The position numbers and the translations under genes were made by a program. Of a stretch of 64,000 bases of DNA, positions 11,327 to 22,682 are shown one piece after another (the first letter of the stretch is position 1; every line of letters begins with the position of its first letter). This DNA is from Blastomyces gilchristii SLH14081. Lineage: Eukaryota; Ascomycota; Eurotiomycetes; Onygenales; Ajellomycetaceae. The notes beneath the pieces were generated by a model. The model was not told where the DNA came from. It made no database searches and saw only the letters and a program-made list of their open reading frames with translations. The DNA lies in NCBI RefSeq assembly GCF_000003855.2, contig NW_003101679.1, positions 3,867,393 to 3,931,392 of the forward strand. The letters are read 5' to 3'.

Positions 11327-14300
11327 CTCTCACTTATCAGAGTAACTATACACAATGCTATATATAAAATTCACCTTCAAATCAAGTACAAGTACTAAAA
11401 ATGACTGGAAAATGTGAAGTAATGAAAAATCAGTCATGATATACATCATTTTTTATCCCTCTATTCCTTCATCTTCATAATCTCCTTTCAACATGTATAT
11501 TTCAACATTTCAAGTGGTTTAGTAAGCTCATTCACCGTGTTCTCAGCAGATGGAATATATCAGATAGATATCTCATTCTTGTGAACAAGATCTCAAAGAA
11601 TGTGGAAATGAATCTCTATATACTTCAAGCAGTGTGAAATTGCTTCAGAAGAGAATAGCTCTATGACAGACTTATTATCAGCATGGATTGTATAAGCCAG
11701 ATCATTGACTGTGATGGAAATGAGATAATCATCAGTATTCAGATTGTTGAGATAAGATGAAATGAAGTCAGTGTCTTCTAGAAGCTCTCAGAGACAGACA
11801 AGCTCATATGCAGCCTCAGAGAATGCAATATATTCGGCCTCTGTTGATGACTTGAAGACCTCTGTTTGCCGGCAGCTCCGTCATGCAACGGGGTCACCTG
11901 CCATGTAGATGATATAACCGGTGATTGAACGGGATTCTGAATCTCTACCGGCTCAATCAGCATCTGTGTATACTACAGGTTCAATTTCAGCATCTCTGTG
12001 ATAGGTTATACTCTCATTGATTGAACTCTGTAGATATCAGAGTATACACTTGTATATGACCCAGTTCTTTGATGTAGGTCAGGAGCTGAATCATTCAAGA
12101 AATCCTGCAGTGAAGCTCATATCAGAACATGTATTGAATACAAGATATTGCAGAGATTTGATACCAGATTGATAGAACTGTAGAATAAATTCTGCTGTGT
12201 ATACAATCAGTTTCTCATTATCATTCATGAAATCAACATTCTTCTTTATAGAAGTGAATATAGAATGATAGTCATTCATTAAGAACTTCTTCAGAAGATT
12301 TCTTATAAAGAGAGATTGAAATAATGTTAATGAAGTTGAATCTCTATCAATCTTCATTTCTAGATAGTGATTGAAATTCCCTACATTCTTGATCTTGTAA
12401 TTAGCAGCGATTTCAGCTTTGACTCAGTTCAGATCTTTGATTTTCAGGCTGTAGAGACAGACATCATTTACATAGATGATTATATAGACCTGTCTTTCAT
12501 TGTGGATAAATAGTTCAGCATCATAGAGACTGACACAGAAGTCTGAGTATAATAGCATCTTTCACAGCTTCTCATATCATAAGAGTACTGTCTGTTTAAA
12601 ACTGTAGAGTCTCTGCATCAACTCATACACAAGATCATCATAATCTTCATGAAATTCTGTGAGTTGATTCATATATATTCATTCATCAGCAGGCAGTTGA
12701 GTATTCAAAAATGCAGTCATCATATCAATCTGCAGAACATATCATCCTCAGGATGCCAAGATCATCATAAGAGCTTGTGAGATGAATGCAGAGATAATAA
12801 GTGCAAAGATTCTTGAGTAATTGACTCTCTTCTGTTGAAGATTTCTGCAGACAACTCAGTGAGCCTTATAGTAGATAACATCACTCATATTATTAAACTT
12901 TTTGTCAAATACTCATTGATCACAGAGAACACTCATTTGTGATGTTCTCTCAATCAGTTGTCAGATCTCTATCTGTTTCAAACAGTTGATCTCTTTAACA
13001 CAGGTCTTGTAATAATACTTTCATTTCATGAAAGCTTTGACATGTGTAAGGTTTTTCAGGATCAGAAATACAGTGATCTTGAAATCAGTAAGCAGATCTT
13101 CAAAACTATCTCTCACTGAAGATTCTCTTACTGTAGTGATATTTCTTATAGATATTAAAGAATTATCTGATTCAACTGTGAATTCTGAGAAGTTCAGTGT
13201 ATTCTGCACTAAAAAGATAGATATTCTCACAGAGATATCATAGTCAATTCATCAATTATTAGTGAGTATGAGAAAAAATGAATACTCAGGTCAGATTTTC
13301 TCATCAATAAACAGAGTATCTATTGATTAATCAGGAATCACTGCAATCTCTTGACAGACTGTAGTGAGTAGGTCTGATATCACTGAAGAAATCACTGCAG
13401 TCACTTTACAGACTGCATTGAGTAGAATCTTCAGATTGTGTATTATTAATATCAATGAATTGACAAGATGAAGATTCTTCTGAAAGATAATGTCTTTTGA
13501 TATGTATAAATGCCTGTTGAAGAGGTTCATCAATCTATAATTAATAAAATTATCATATCTCACAAAAATCAACTCTTTGAAACAGGAAGCTATCTTATTG
13601 ATGAGCTTGAGAACTATCTTTAAGAATGCTTTACAACCTCATCAGTGAATGTCATGTGCAGAGAGTAGAGCTTCAAGCCAGGCCTTATACAGTGTAATCA
13701 GCTTTGTATTTTCAGAGTTCTCATACAATATCATTGAGATTGATATACGGTTAAGCAGCTCTGTGACTGTAATAACTGTCTCATCTCACATCTTTTCTAA
13801 AGCTGAAGAGTCTATTAATAGTGATTAAAACTTCTCAATGATCAAACTGATCAATTATTCAGGTACTTCATCTTGCTGTAAAGTATAAGAGAGAGTCAGC
13901 TTTCATTTTATATCTTCACTGAGCATATATGCTGTGACTGCATTTGAATTCAATTCTTCACAATCTGAGTGAATGATTGCAATGCCACATCTCAGCAGAT
14001 TCTTGATAAATTGATTAAAGATTCATAGATATCTCAATGTCTCATCCTTGTGTTTCAATAGAAATATTCATCTCATACAGATGACATCATCTGTTATCAT
14101 CATTACAAGCTTCTTATCAGTGTAAGATAATATATCATTCTCAGTTTCAAGAGTCTCATTATCATCAAATATATTCACTCAAATCTTCAAGGCCTTGCAG
14201 ATGACATGATGTGGTGTGAAATTCTTGTAGAAAGTGTGTTTCTGTTTAAACTTAACACATGTGACACAGAATGATAATTTCTTCAGATTAATAATGATAA

Positions 14301-16625
14301 TATCAAATCACAGGTTTCTGATCATTTTTAATATACTATTTTCACTGATATGATCAAGTCAATGATGTCACTCATCTATCAGAAGCTGTTTCAGAAGAAC
14401 TGCAGATAATCAAGATAAAGATGAGATAATAAAGAAATCAGTATCTGAATTCTTAGAGTTGATTAACTGTTCAATCTTCTCATGACTGAAAGGTCTCAAA
14501 GATCCTGCATTTGAATCATAATCTGTTGAGATTGTCTTTGGTTTCAGAACAGTCACATATGTCACTGCTTTATACATTGAGTCATTCATTATCTTATGAA
14601 ATGTCAGTGAGCTGTTGAATAGAATGTAAATATTATTATGAGACAGATTGATGTAGAAGATATCACTGTTAATAGATAACAGAAACTCAAAGTAGTTCTC
14701 AGTATTAACTTATATATTACAGTAAATATAGCTCTGATGTTTCATAAGCTCAGCAGAGATCAGATTTGTGAATAGTTCTAACATATAGTATATATGATTG
14801 AATTCTATCAATCTTTCACTTACTAAGATAAATACAGTGCTGACACTCTGAACCTTTATAATAACCTTGTTGATCACTTGAACTGTTAAATCATTGATTG
14901 CTATAAGTTCTGAAAATCATAATCTATCACTCACTATGTGGCATCTGATGTCACTATCTTATATAGTGAGGGAATTCTTGTGAGATTTCATGAAACAGAC
15001 TGACATATTAATAATCTCTGTGAGGTTTATTATCTGATAGATGTCTGATTCATCTGTAAAGAATAGTTAAGTTCTATTCTTACTATTGTTCTTTTTCTTC
15101 TTTTTCTTGAATTTCTTTATTCTTGCAGTATTATTTATCTTTCAATTATTCAGAGTACTGTCTGAATTGATCAATCAACAGATGCTAAAGTGAGATCTCT
15201 CACATTCAGAATAGATAGATGAATTTCTCAATTTCTGATAATTTCAGAAGCTTTCTTAAGTACTATTACAATCACATTCAGTACAGTCTTCACAGGCTGA
15301 ATTCAATGTATTATTGATAGTTATTATAATCATTGTAGCTGTTATAGCTGTGTTAGCTGCAGAATCTATATTCTACAGATTCTTTTTATCTTTTGAAGAA
15401 TTAAGCTGTAAACAGATTTTCTTCATGAGAAGATCAACATTCAATATCACAGCTGTGAATTTGAAATTCTGTATCTTCTCTATCTTCTTCTGAACATAAT
15501 TTCTTCAATTATTGAGTAGAACTGAGTAGAAGATATTAAATATTCATACATCTGAGAGAAAAGCATTCAACATCTTCAATTTCATGATGACAGACTGAAA
15601 CTTATCAAAGAATGTATGTAGATTGATGATCTGTGTGTTACTAAGAGACATGAATTCCAGAACTGCCTCACAGTGTAACTGTGTTTTGAAGACAGAGTAT
15701 TTCTATTCAATCACATTTCATAGAGTATAAGCAATCTGATTTTTATCATACTTGAAGAAATATGATCTGACACCTACACTCAAGAAGTTCAAGATGAATG
15801 TGTAGAGTCACCGGTTTCTGATGTCTTAGAATGATACTCATTCATCATCTTTTTATAGAGAGTTCTGAGTCTGTCATTTCTCTATCATATATCAACACTG
15901 TGTATCAATCAGTTTTGATTTCATGAAGATGCTTCATGTGATGTAATTGAATATATCAGTTAGACTGTTTAGTCTCACAGTATTCTTGATATCTTTCTTG
16001 AATTGAGAGATTGTCTTGTCAACACAGCTATCTGATTTATAAAGATTGAATTTCAATCTTTCACTGAGATTAGAATTTCATGTGACTGTACAGACTGTTG
16101 ATATAATGATAGAATAATTATTAACATCTTGTAATTAATCTGTAAAGAATGAGAATCTCTGTTGACAGAGTTTTTTCAGTTATAGTTCAAGTTCTAAGAC
16201 TCTTTACTTTCTCTTGTTCATCTCAAGTATTCTCTTGAGATGCTTCATCTGTTAATCTGATATTGTCTCACTCAAACAGTAGATATCTGAGTATTTATTA
16301 TTCTTATCAAGAGAATCAGCATCAAGCTGTTAAGTAGATTGAGAGGCTGGCCTGACCATGTCAGAAGCTGTATTCAAACCAGCTTCAAATCAAGAGAGTG
16401 TTGCAGAGTGTTCTTCAATGAAGCTTTCAAAGACTTCAGAAGAATATTCACTGACAGAGTATAAGTGTGAAGAATTATTATTATTATCAACTGCAACTGA
16501 TTCAGTGAAAAGAATGCAAGATTATAAACATATATATAAGTAAGATTATATTGAATCTGCCATCTTAATATTCATTTATTGAATTCTCAATATTCATTTA
16601 TTGAATTCTTGCTAATATTATTCTC

Positions 16626-17263
16626 TTTTTCTTGCTTTTTTACAAATGTAATGTGTTTTCTGCAAGCCTCTTTTTTAAGCAAGCAGTAGTATTATTAATT
16701 ATCAAGATCTTAAACATATCAATACTGATAGAATAAGACAATTTTAACTTCTGAAGAGTATTAAATGAAGCAGTAGTTTAAATAATGAGTATATTGACAA
16801 GAAATTCTGAATTGACAGTGATTTTACACAAAATGAGTCTCATAACCTGTGAAAGGTGTAAAGCTTGTGTGATTGAAAGATTGCTAGCTTTGTGAGAAGT
16901 TATATGATGGAAGGATTAGTAAGCTAGATCACGTGACCTGACACTTTTTTCTTACTTTTTTACAATATAATGTATTTTCTACAAGCTTTTTTTTTAAGTG
17001 AGTAGTAGTATTATTGATTAACAAGATCTTAAATATATTAATATTAATAGAATAAGATAATTTTAACATCTGATAGATATATTAAATAAAGCAGTAGTTA
17101 AAATAATAATTATATTAATAAGAAATTCTGAATTGATAGTGATTTTATATAAAACAGATCTTATAACCTGTGAAAGATATAAAGCTTGCTTAATTGAAAG
17201 GTTGCTAGCTTGTGAGAAGTTATATAGTGAAAGAATTAGTAAGCCAGATCACGTGACCTGACA
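16626..17263 (-). repeat. Tandem ~320-bp duplication of LTR plus spacer
   Basis: Two units follow each other: spacer 16626-16847 with LTR 16848-16943, then spacer 16944-17168 with LTR 17169-17263. The spacers match each other (AAGCAAGCAGTAGTATTATT versus AAGTGAGTAGTAGTATTATT). At the other end of the element the LTR lies directly against the internal sequence with no spacer. The outer LTR marks the edge of the repeat block on the gene side. Confidence 0.6.
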
Positions 17264-18400
17264 AGACCTTATCATTTTGACTCATTTGAGTTGTTTATCA
17301 GTTCAGTTGACTGGCACAGTACCTGCTCTCACATTAATAGATAGAAACAAGTGAATCTCTGCAATCACTGACTATTTTCACTGCTCTTCAATCCGGTTTT
17401 GTCATTCAATTGTACCTGAGGCCTTGTCAAAATCCTTGGAAATCTCAGACAGATCAACTTCATCATCATTCAGTAGATCAGCATAGAATTCCCTCAAGTC
17501 ACCAGAGAGACCTGGCTTCAAGACAGAGAAGTTCTCATGAGCTCAGGGAATCATCGAGCTCTGTCAGATCTGAGCTGAGAGCACTTCATCGTTGGGATCG
17601 GGGGAAGGCAAGGAATGTGTAGGAACCGGGGGGGGGCCACAAAACCACAACATGGCCAAGCGGCTGGCAGCGCACTAATAGATGGATGAGCAACTGGTTT
17701 GTGAGGAGATACACCCAGGGTTGAGGGAGCAGGAAAGACGGGAGGTGGGAGAAAGAGGAAGAGAGAAAGGGCACCTGGTAAACGACCGGAGAACAAAGAA
17801 TCTCAAGGAAAGGTGGTCATTGGTACGTACCTAGGCAGGTTGGCGCCATCGTGACTCGGCCTGTGGTTAGGCCCCCCCTCGCAAGGCGTCAAGACGACGG
17901 ACGCCTCGACGGGGTGAACTGAATTGCTGTAGCCGGACGGGACGTGTTGGAAGATCGAGGTCACGTGTTCTCAGTAGCAAAAAAGCGCTGCCCCTGACCC
18001 AACTTTTAATCCAGATTAAAATTTGGTTGCACCGCCAGCCCCACGGCGGTACCTGGCGCCATTCCCGAAACAGCCTAGGGGCGGGGCCGCGGGGGATTGT
18101 GTTTGGGCGGTTTCGTTTCGGTTTTGTACGGTGTTTTCTTTCGTTTTGCTGCGGGGAGGATGGGATGGAGAGGGAGGGAGCCGTGATTGGCCGATGGGCG
18201 TGTTTATGTTCTCTTTGTTTCTGTGGGATAACATACAATGTATTGTTAAATAATTAAATAATAATAATAATACAAACCAACAATCTGAAGCCGTTTTCCC
18301 CTTCGCTTGGGGAGGGAGAGAGAGAAGGATTGGATGCTTAAAGTTAGCGGCGTACTACGCAGTACGGAGTATGTATGCCTATTATTATTGCTAGTCCCTC
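17264..18400. other. Transition from repeats to gene island, no gene supported
   Basis: Base composition rises to normal here. Several overlapping frames stay open on both strands between 17.4 and 18.3 kb because the DNA is GC-rich, but none has an identifiable domain or sensible splicing. A 46-codon minus-strand fragment at 17405-17545 looks more protein-like (see findings). A G-run occurs at 17630-17637. Confidence 0.5.
17405..17545 (-). pseudogene. Short protein-like fragment, unrecognised
   Basis: On the minus strand a frame reads HENFSVLKPGLSGDLREF and continues with an acidic segment to ...DKASGTIE before TGA. It is preceded by an in-frame stop. Composition is that of a real protein, unlike neighbouring frames. 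It could be a gag fragment or a relic of a gene broken by the LTR insertion at 17263. No family is recognised. Confidence 0.3.
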
Positions 18401-19273
18401 CCCAGGTTAGCCGGCGTTGGATTGGCCTGCTCACAGTGGCTCAGTTCTCACTATTCGCTGCGTAGGAAGAGTTGTGGCTGCACTTGCCATGTTCGCTGCT
18501 CAGCCCGCCCGCTCGCCCGCTGCTCGCTCCCCCCCTTTGCCTTTGTCCGTCTTTTCTCCTTCTTCTTCTCCGTCGTCGTCCCCTTCTCCTCTTCTTCTTC
18601 TCTCAACCTCCAGTCCAGTCCGTCCTCCTCAATCCTCGCCCGCTGCTCTCCGTTTATCTTTCTCTCCCCACGTTCATTTCTACTTGTCATTCATTCATTC
18701 TTGCTTGCCTGGTTGCTCGTTGTCTTTCCTTCTTTCTTCTATCCCCCCCCCTCCTCCCCCTCTCTTCTTCTCTTCTTCTGTTATTATTCGCGAGCCATAC
18801 CAGCCAAGATACACAGTCCTTTCACAGAGCCCCCAAGCAAGGTGCTCTTCACGAGAGAAATTTGACTGTACCTGGGCTATCATCGCGCAGTCGGGCCCTT
18901 GATTCTTTTGTTTTTCTTTTTTTTTTTTTTTTTTTTCCTATTTTACGATTTTTAGACATGCGATCCATTTGTTTCATGTATCTCACTTACCATCACGTCC
19001 GCGACTGATTTTCATCCCTACGCCGATAATCCGAGAGAGATAGTATAGTGTGTTAATGTAGATCGCCTCCAAATACTAATCGCAGTATTATCATCGATCG
19101 CACCTCCGCAAACATCAATCAACAAGAACAAATTCCTCTTCGAGCCTCGAGCGCACTGGTTGCTGCAACTAACATCCGTTTCATTCCTTCCCTTCTTCGT
19201 TGTGGGCCTGCTCTTCATCCGTCTGTCTTAAGGTAGTCAGTCAACTCTGCATTGCAGCCTCACGATCATCACG
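18401..19273 (+). promoter_or_regulatory. Promoter and probable long 5' leader of the SH3 gene
   Basis: This is the region upstream of the SH3-protein start. It holds strongly pyrimidine-rich tracts (about 18520-18780, mostly CT/TTC runs) and a run of about 19 T at 18913-18931. Fungal promoters often have CT-rich stretches just upstream of transcription starts, so a start within or just after 18.5-18.8 kb is plausible. Overlapping plus-strand frames here are low-complexity Ser/Leu/Pro artefacts. Confidence 0.45.
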
Positions 19274-21532
19274 ATGGCACATCAACATGACCACCACTGG
19301 GCCGCCCACAAAAGGGAATTGGGCAAGAGACAGAGACGTCCGGAAATCGTGTTTGTGACACTCCCTCCAGACTTTGAAGGTCCTATCGGGGGGTTTTTTA
19401 CAGAGCATGCACCGGGCGTGGGACCCCCTGTCCGACCAACGAGGACACCAGAGCCTCGTCCCTCCAGGCGTCCCGCAAGCACCTCTGCCAGGCCTACGCC
19501 GAAAAGAACATCAACAACACCTGAGCGGCCCAAGTCTACCAAGGAGACTACGGCATCAAACAGGCCATCCAGAACTACAATGGCTACATCGACTTCAGAC
19601 ATCTCGTCGGATACCGTCAATACGCCCACTGGGTTTAATGAGTTTCGCCAAACCGGCACGGGTACCGGCTCACCAACAGCGATCACCTCATCTGATGTCT
19701 CCAGTGGCATGTCTGGCGGTGCAAAGGCAGGATTGGCAATAGGAATTATCCTGCTAATTGGCTTGATTGCGGGTGCTGCGTTGTTTTTCATCCGGAAGAA
19801 GAAACGGGAAAAGTCGGAATTGACCGGTTTCGATACTGAAAAGCCGTTCGGCGCAGCAGCGCGTTCAGATTCTGGTCCTGGCCCTACTGTTGGCGGCAGT
19901 GACCCTCCCCCCATGACGCGAACGATGACCTCTCCAACTGCTCCCCAGCTAAATATTCGACCTATTACACAGTTTTCGCCCGACCTTGGTGGCCACACCA
20001 CTCCAGGAAATGCGTTTAGCAGTGGCAATCTTGCTCCTGGTGTCGCCGCTGTTGGTGTTGCACGCAGTCTTACTGGGGAGAAGCCAGCGCCGCCGCCCAA
20101 AACATTCAACAATGATCCCAATCCCTTCAATGACCCGGTCAATCCCTTCGACAGCCCCGCGATCTCATCCGCGCCTGCAACGCCTGCGACACCTGCAACC
20201 TCTGCAACACCTGGAACTCCCAGAGTGCCTGCAGCATTTGCTTCAGGTGCACCACCTAGCCACATCCCATCCCCTGCCATTTCTGATGTCCGCACGCCCT
20301 CACCTGAAACCCTAGTTACTGGTGTTGCTGCAGTGGGCACTGCTGTTACTGCTGGAGCTGTTGGCGCCGTTGCAGTTCGCCGAAGCTTGAACGACGGAAA
20401 GCTCCAGGAACAGCCACGCGACGGCCCTGCTCCCGCAAGAGATTCTCCTCCTCCAGCTAGTCCCGCCATGAGCGTGGACTCTACCACAGCGTCTGCAGTT
20501 GCCGGCGCTGGCGCTGGTCCTGGTGCCGGTCCCGCTGGGCCTCCGAACGTTCATCGCGTCCAGCTTGACTTCTCCCCTTCGATGGAGGATGAACTTGAAC
20601 TTCGAGCTGGACAACTTGTCCGCCTCATGCATGAATATGACGATGGCTGGGTAGGTTTCATTTTTTTCCTTTCCCTTCACGGATCCCATAAATTTAATTG
20701 ACAAAACTCTTACAAATAACAGGCCCTCTGCGTCCGTCTCGACCGTTCTGCGCAAGGCGTCGTTCCACGAACCTGCCTATCCTCCCGCCCCGTCCGACCC
20801 CGTCCCCGCAACCAATCCAATGCCGGTCCCCGTGGCCCACCACCAATGGGATACCCTCCTGGCGGTCCCCCTTCTGACAGCGGCCGTTCCATGTCCATGA
20901 GCAGCCAAATGTCTCATCACAGCCCCAACCCCAACGGCCCCTTAACTCCGCGCTTCCAGCCGCCTGCAAACGGCCGCCCGGCATCCCCAGCATCCCCCGC
21001 GCCATCTAGCTACCGCACATTCCCACCCCAACAACACCCACATCCCCATCAGCCACACCAAAATGGGCGCCCAATGTCACCCGCCCGGTTCCCGCATGTG
21101 CCACGCTCCCTCTCGCCAGGTCCCGGACGCATCCCGCAGCCACGCTCCATGAGCCCCGGTCCCTACGGTCCCGGCGGCATGAATAAGCCAGCCATGTCTG
21201 CAACCGCCAACAGGAGACGAAGCCACAGTACCAGCGCAGCTATGGGGCCTGGTGGCAATCCCGCAGGACCAGCACCAGTGCCAATGCCAGCGCCACAAGG
21301 ACAGGACCGACAACAGCAATTTGCCCTGCCATCTGCCACAGCTGGCTTTGGGGGGTATCCGGAACAGGTGATGCCGCCGCAACCACCGCAGGTGCAAGCG
21401 CAGCAGGCCCCAATGCCAGCACCGGCACCAGCGCCCATGCAGGCACAGGTAACTCCGGAACCATCGCGAAGCCCACCGATGTCGACGGAGCCTATTGAAC
21501 GGAAACCGCTCCCCAGTCCAGCGCAGCAGTAA
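19274..21532 (+). CDS. Single-pass membrane protein with C-terminal-half SH3 domain
   Basis: Two exons, 19274-20650 and 20723-21532, encode 728 residues. The 72-nt intron starts GTAGGT and ends CAG; splicing at phase 0 joins YDDGW to ALCVRLD, restoring an SH3 domain. Order of parts: Thr/Pro/Ser-rich N-terminus without a clear signal peptide; one membrane segment at about 153-175 (GLAIGIILLIGLIAGAALFF) followed by RKKKREK, so the C-terminal side should face the cytosol; Ala/Pro-rich linker; SH3 at about 425-480 (HRVQLDFSPSMEDELELRAG...VVPRTCL); then a long Pro/Gln-rich disordered tail. The layout resembles yeast Fus1 (one TM plus SH3), but sequence outside the SH3 is not conserved enough to claim orthology. 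A role as a cell-surface or polarity scaffold is inferred. It converges with the OPT gene. Confidence 0.85.
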
Positions 21533-22682
21533 ATTGAAATAGAATGAACATGAATAGGGCCACGAGTGAGAGATGAAATGTGGAGTACTTTTTCTTTTGG
21601 GTCCATGCTCCTGTTGTGAATGGATGGGGCGTATTATCTAACAGGAGAGACGAAAGATATATCCAGAAAACCAGCTCGAAAAAAAACCGAAAGAAATCGA
21701 AATCAACTAAAAAAACATCCCCAACCTGAGAAGCTAATTTGGCAAAATTTCTATTTTTCTATTTCTCTATTTTTTCTATTTTCGATGGTGGAAGTGAATT
21801 TGATACCAGTTTACGGTTTACAGATTTTTCTTATTTTTTTCTGTATTTTTTTCTGTTTTTTACAACACTCTATTCCCCTCGTCCCCCTTCACCACACTGA
21901 GCTTATCCCCCTTTAATTTCTTTCTTTCCCCGTATATAAACCCAACCCCCCCTGTCTTTTTACCACTGTATTTTGTTGTTAGTTTTGCTTGCTAGATTTG
22001 CCTGATATTCCCGCCCCCTTCCCGGTGAATTTTCCCATCCTCTCTCCCCTTCTTAACTTTCCTTCACGCATATTTTTTTCTTGTGTCATACCATATGTAT
22101 GTATGTATGGCACCTTAGCACTGTTCACCTTCACCTTTTATGTGGCAGGAGGGGTTTAGGTAAATTAAATAAATAAATAAATAAGTAAATGTGTAGTTAT
22201 GAGAAGGTTGATTGATGATTGATTGATCTTGATGAGAGAGTGAGGGGTGAGAGAAGAAAGAGAGAAGATATCAGTAGCTGAGTGATTTGAAATGTGATTT
22301 AGATAGATTGTCTTGATTAGTTTTTCTCAGGTATGAATATAACTATTTTTTCTCTACATTTATCTTTACCTATTCCCAATTAATGCTAAGAATTTGGCAT
22401 CTGAGATGTTCTTTTCGTCTAGCTAGTTATCTATCTATTACTGAGACTGATGGGTATGGTCATAGAAGAGAAAAAAAAAAAAAAAAGGAACGCTCACGAG
22501 CGAGGGAAGAACATCAGAAATAATAAACAACACAAAAGGGAGTATCTCTTTAACCTCTACTCTAATGAAAAACTAAACAAATATATAGAAGAAGTCTATA
22601 TGTGGGAGTATGTATGTAAATCTTTGACATATGCAATAGGAAAAGTTCAGCAAAAAATGGCAAAAAACAACTCATGGTATCG
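21533..22682. other. Intergenic region between convergent genes
   Basis: Contains the 3' untranslated regions of the SH3 gene (+) and the OPT gene (-). A/T- and T-rich with an (AAAT)n-type microsatellite at 22163-22190, GATT repeats near 22208-22228 and an A-run near 22471. Open frames at 21620-21916 and from 22450 are not supported by any domain; the latter is antisense to the OPT gene. Confidence 0.7.

Larger units (their letters stand above)
11231..17263 (-). mobile_element. Ty1/copia-type retrotransposon relic (minus strand)
   Basis: A roughly 6-kb element lies between ~96-bp LTRs. On the minus strand, in pol order: integrase C-terminal style sequence at 13330-13570 (FVRYDNFINYRLMNLFNRH); reverse transcriptase with YVND in place of YVDD at about 12450; RT end and connection at 12060-12357 (SLQYLVFNTCSDMSFTAGF); RNase H at 11490-11990 with SSTEAEYIAFSEAAYELV and, near the end, SAENTVNELTKPLEMLK. 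Gag should lie at about 14.8-16.1 kb but is not readable with confidence. Many Trp codons read TGA, and several Arg CGA codons read TGA too. It is dead, and it is less mutated than the block at 1-10 kb. Confidence 0.75.

Noticed and set aside
16358..16543. 61-codon plus-strand frame
   Set aside because: Lies inside the duplicated copia 5' region and in antisense to the element; no family match.
17867..18238. 123-codon minus-strand frame with overlapping plus-strand frames
   Set aside because: Arg/Pro-rich in every frame and no recognisable domain; typical of GC-rich non-coding DNA.
18417..19008. Plus-strand frames of 147-178 codons upstream of the SH3 gene
   Set aside because: They translate CT-rich leader DNA into Ser/Leu/Pro runs; three overlapping frames are equally open, which argues against coding.
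19282..20487. 401-codon open frame on the minus strand
   Set aside because: Exact antisense of SH3-gene exon 1; Ala/Gly/Val-rich shadow caused by GC-biased third positions, with no domain.
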